The notes beneath the pieces are model-generated. The model did no database searches. It saw only the letters and a program-made list of their open reading frames with translations, and was not told where the DNA came from. A program made the translations under genes and the position numbers. From assembly GCA_963932145.1 (NCBI GenBank), contig OZ010595.1:87854949-87918948 (forward strand): a stretch of 64,000 bases of DNA, in the 5' to 3' direction. Source of the DNA: Acanthosepion lycidas (Eukaryota > Mollusca > Cephalopoda > Sepiida > Sepiidae). Positions 51,534-54,081 of this stretch are shown here, piece after piece (position 1 is the first letter of the stretch; each line of letters begins with the position of its first letter).

Positions 51534-54045
51534 GGTGGTACTTGTTTGGAAAAACTTCAGATAGCTCAACTTGCAGTAGAACAAAATGCTACCCATGGAA
51601 AAATGGGGAATAAAAAAGAAAGAACCAAAAACATTAAAACAAGATGAAAATAATAAAGTGTTTAAGCTCCAAGTCGAGAGAAAAAAAATAATAAAGAAAA
51701 TAATAAAGTGTTTAAGCTCCAAGTCGAGAGAAAAAAAAAACCCCAAAATGAGTAAAAAGAGTAAAAAGACAAATACATAAAGTGCTCAATACACTAAGTA
51801 GAGTGATAACCTAAAGTAAATCCTAAGGAGCTAGGCAAACCTACCTAGGTTTCACCTAGCTGGATCTTCGGGGTAAAGCCGGCTAGATAGGAAAATTATA
51901 GTATTTATTGATAAAACCAGAATAACCATAACCATGTGACAATATATATATATATATATATATATTAATACTATAACCATTTTTTTAATGGATACACATT
52001 TTTGAGCTGTACTCCTGTTTTTTTATTTTCTTAAACAGTGAAATTATTAACAACTGATTTGATTGAGAATTTCCGCTAAAAAAAAAAAAAAAAAAAAGTA
52101 CCTAGTGTGACTTCTCAATTGTGACCGATAGTTATTAATTATTTCACAGTTTAAGAAAATAAGAAACAGGAGCAGCAAGTCAAACCTGTGTACTTATTAA
52201 AAAATGTTTCTAGTAAAAAGAAATAATGTTGAATTAAAATTAATTTAAAATATATAAATAACAATAACAGTTTGCATCTAATTTTGCTGCTTTTTTTTTT
52301 TTTGTTTCTTTCAAATTGAATCTTTTTATTTAAAACAAATTAATTATTAAATAAGTATCAGAAATTTTATTAAAATCCAATCATTGATTTTTGGTTGTTT
52401 TAAAATTGAAGCATTTTTCCAATCTAAAAATTTTTTCAATCATGAATTTACAGGTAAACAGCTTTTTACACTATCACTTTTCACATATGTCTTCAATTCT
52501 ATATTTTTTTTTACACCAGAATTTTGTCCAGTCTTATTCATTGCTGGAAGATTTTGATGATAAAATTTACTTATACATCATTTTCTTTTTGTTAAGGTAT
52601 CAGTTTCCTGCTGAAATTCCATGTTTATACCTATAACTACTTATATAGCATTTACATTCTATTATTAGGTATCATTAGTAATTCAGAGATAACTTAAAAG
52701 TGTACAGAAGGATATGTGAGGCCATTTTATATGAGGAACTTTAGCATCCTTGGATTTGGGTATTTGTAGGGGTGGTCTTGGAATTAATCCACTGTGAATA
52801 TTCAGGGATGATTACTGTTTGTTCAAATTTTGTTTATTTTAAAATTTCATTTCTCTATAAGAGATTAAAATAACCTTCAAATATAGATATTTCCTCAAAG
52901 CAGCCTTGTCTTGGGGGGGGGATTAGAAGGAAGGTGAGAGGAAGAAATTTCTAATGCACCTGTCTTTAAAGTAGGTGTGTGTCTACCTGCCTAGAAAGTA
53001 TTTACAGTACTTAATTGGTAGATAGGTCTTATTATTTTACAGTTGAAATTGCTAGATGTAACCATAAATTATATGCTGTTTCTTCTCTCGCACTTCTCAC
53101 TTGTGGGACTCTCTTCTGGCTTCTTGCTTTCCAGTCAACTTTGATCTTCAAAAATTTAAATGCAATATCAGCTGTTATTCCTTAATAATGTTTTTCTTTT
53201 TCTCATATTATTTCACACTCAGTAACTCATTGCATCTTAGTGGCTTTATTGCCTTGCTTGGGGTGAAATGATTAAAAAGAAGAAAAGAAAAAAATCCAGA
53301 ATTTCAATTATAACTCCTGGTGCCATTGAAAATATGCAAATAAACTGGCCATTAAGGTGTTCATATATATAAAGTTATAAATTTGTGTTGATATAATAAA
53401 ATTGACAAAAAAAAAATGTATTTTTCTATTATTTGGTGAACAATTCAACTGTGTATCATTATAATTTTGATCAGTTGATTCTCCAGCTTTACTCGGGTGC
53501 TATAATTTAAAAAAAAAATATTTCCTGTCTTTTCATTGCAAGTATCAGAGACCTTTCTGGAATCTGAGAGACCACAATTAATTTGCATAAACATAAGGGT
53601 TGAAACAAGAGATATGTCGAAGTAATTTATCAAATAATGGTTATACATAACTTCACAAGTTTATGAAAATCCTTAAAAAGTATTCTCTGATGAAATTAAT
53701 TCTCATTACAGTTAATAATACAGTAAATAAATTTATTTTAAAATATTCTTTTTGTAAAAAAATTATTTTCTTTTGATTCTCCCTCTCTTCCATGTGTTTC
53801 CCTTTGTGTATGTTTCTCTCTCTATTCGTTTCCTTTTCTTTCTCCATGCATTTCTCGCTGTCTTTTTCCTTCCTATTTCACTCCATACATTTCTCTTTGT
53901 TCCCCCCCTCTCTCCATGTATTGTGTATGTTTCCCTCTCTCTATATACATTTCTCCTTGTGTATGTTACCCCGTCTCTCCCTTCATGCATTTCTCTTTCT
54001 CTGTTTCACTCTCACTCTATCTCTCATGCTCTCTCTCTCTCTCTC

Positions 54046-54081
<36 letters not shown>
